This document shows positions 14,830 through 15,267 of a stretch of 15,267 nucleotides of DNA, in pieces (position 1 is the stretch's first letter; the number at the start of each line of letters is the position of its first letter). The translations under genes and the position numbers were made by a program. The stretch lies in the NCBI GenBank assembly GCA_000310025.1, contig FN649727.1, positions 2,844,489-2,859,755 of the forward strand, given 5' to 3'. The notes under the pieces are model-generated. The model ran no database searches, was not told the DNA's origin, and saw nothing but the letters and a program-made list of their open reading frames with translations. The DNA comes from Ectocarpus siliculosus. Lineage: Eukaryota > Sar > Phaeophyceae > Ectocarpales > Ectocarpaceae.

Positions 14830-15267
14830 GGTCGGCGTCAACAACAATCGCGATGGCAATGGCGGGCGGATGGATACGACGACGAAACCAACTTGATGAG
14901 AAGTACTGTTCGCCGCGTCGACGGGCTGTATCCTAGCCCGATGAAATTCAATCCGTCGAAGCTTGGTCAGAAAGGCCGGGAGGAGAGGCGAGGGATTCCG
15001 CATTTGTCTGTGCGACAAAAGAGCAGGGGAGTGCGAGAGAGGGCAGTATACAGCCCTAGTTGGGGTGTGTCTTTTGCGTAGACTACCTGATCGACTTCAG
15101 TAGGTCTCTTCGCGTGCAGGGATGTCGATCGCACTGCGGCAAAAAATGGCTGCAAGCCAGTCTTTCGTTAGGTAGCTCAGAAGGCAAGGAAAAACTAGAG
15201 TAGTCTTCGTTCAGAGCTGGCACTGTTCTCTTGGGAAATTTACTTGCCCGGCGCCAGAGACCGAAAT
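14830..15267. other. Presumed 3' UTR and intergenic sequence
   Basis: 438 bp with no open frame of coding character on either strand, no clear poly(A) signal, and no RNA gene that I can see. Probably the 3' UTR of the CC-LRR gene plus downstream spacer. Confidence 0.55.

Noticed and set aside
1-15267. Mobile element, CRISPR array, tRNA or rRNA gene, viral insertion
   Set aside because: No transposase or reverse-transcriptase motif, long terminal or inverted repeats, spaced repeat array, or RNA-gene hallmarks were seen on either strand.

Overview
This is nuclear DNA of a eukaryote with intron-dense genes. Exons are mostly 40-250 bp, introns are about 100-1100 bp, exons are GC-rich at third codon positions, and introns carry CT/GA, CAG and long poly-C/poly-G tracts. 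This style fits a brown alga (Ectocarpus-like stramenopile). That assignment is inference from gene structure and base composition, not from a diagnostic marker.

Two genes stand head-to-head. On the minus strand, from about 4073 down past base 1, is the 5' part of a large ARF guanine-nucleotide exchange factor of the BIG/Sec7 family. Seven exons with compatible splice phases encode the first ~312 residues, including most of the N-terminal DCB (dimerisation/cyclophilin-binding) domain. The catalytic Sec7 domain lies beyond the left edge of the window.

On the plus strand, from 4307 to about 14281 or 14829, is a gene of ~22 exons encoding a protein of ~1080-1140 residues. It has a low-complexity N-terminus, about ten exon-sized coiled-coil segments, a Gly/Asp-rich linker, a mixed helical region, three leucine-rich repeats with an exact 28-residue period, and a Gly-rich and then basic helical C-terminal part. 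I do not recognise a named family. The exon frames and splice sites support it well, but its biochemical role is unknown.

The two start codons are only 233 bp apart. That interval holds a G-quadruplex-capable G-rich block and an AG/CT inverted repeat, and is the obvious candidate for a shared bidirectional promoter. Three of the ~27 modelled introns have GC instead of GT donors, a high proportion. All but one or two plus-gene introns are in phase 0, so exons behave as interchangeable modules. Bases 14830-15267 are taken as 3' UTR or intergenic. No RNA genes, transposases or CRISPR arrays were seen.
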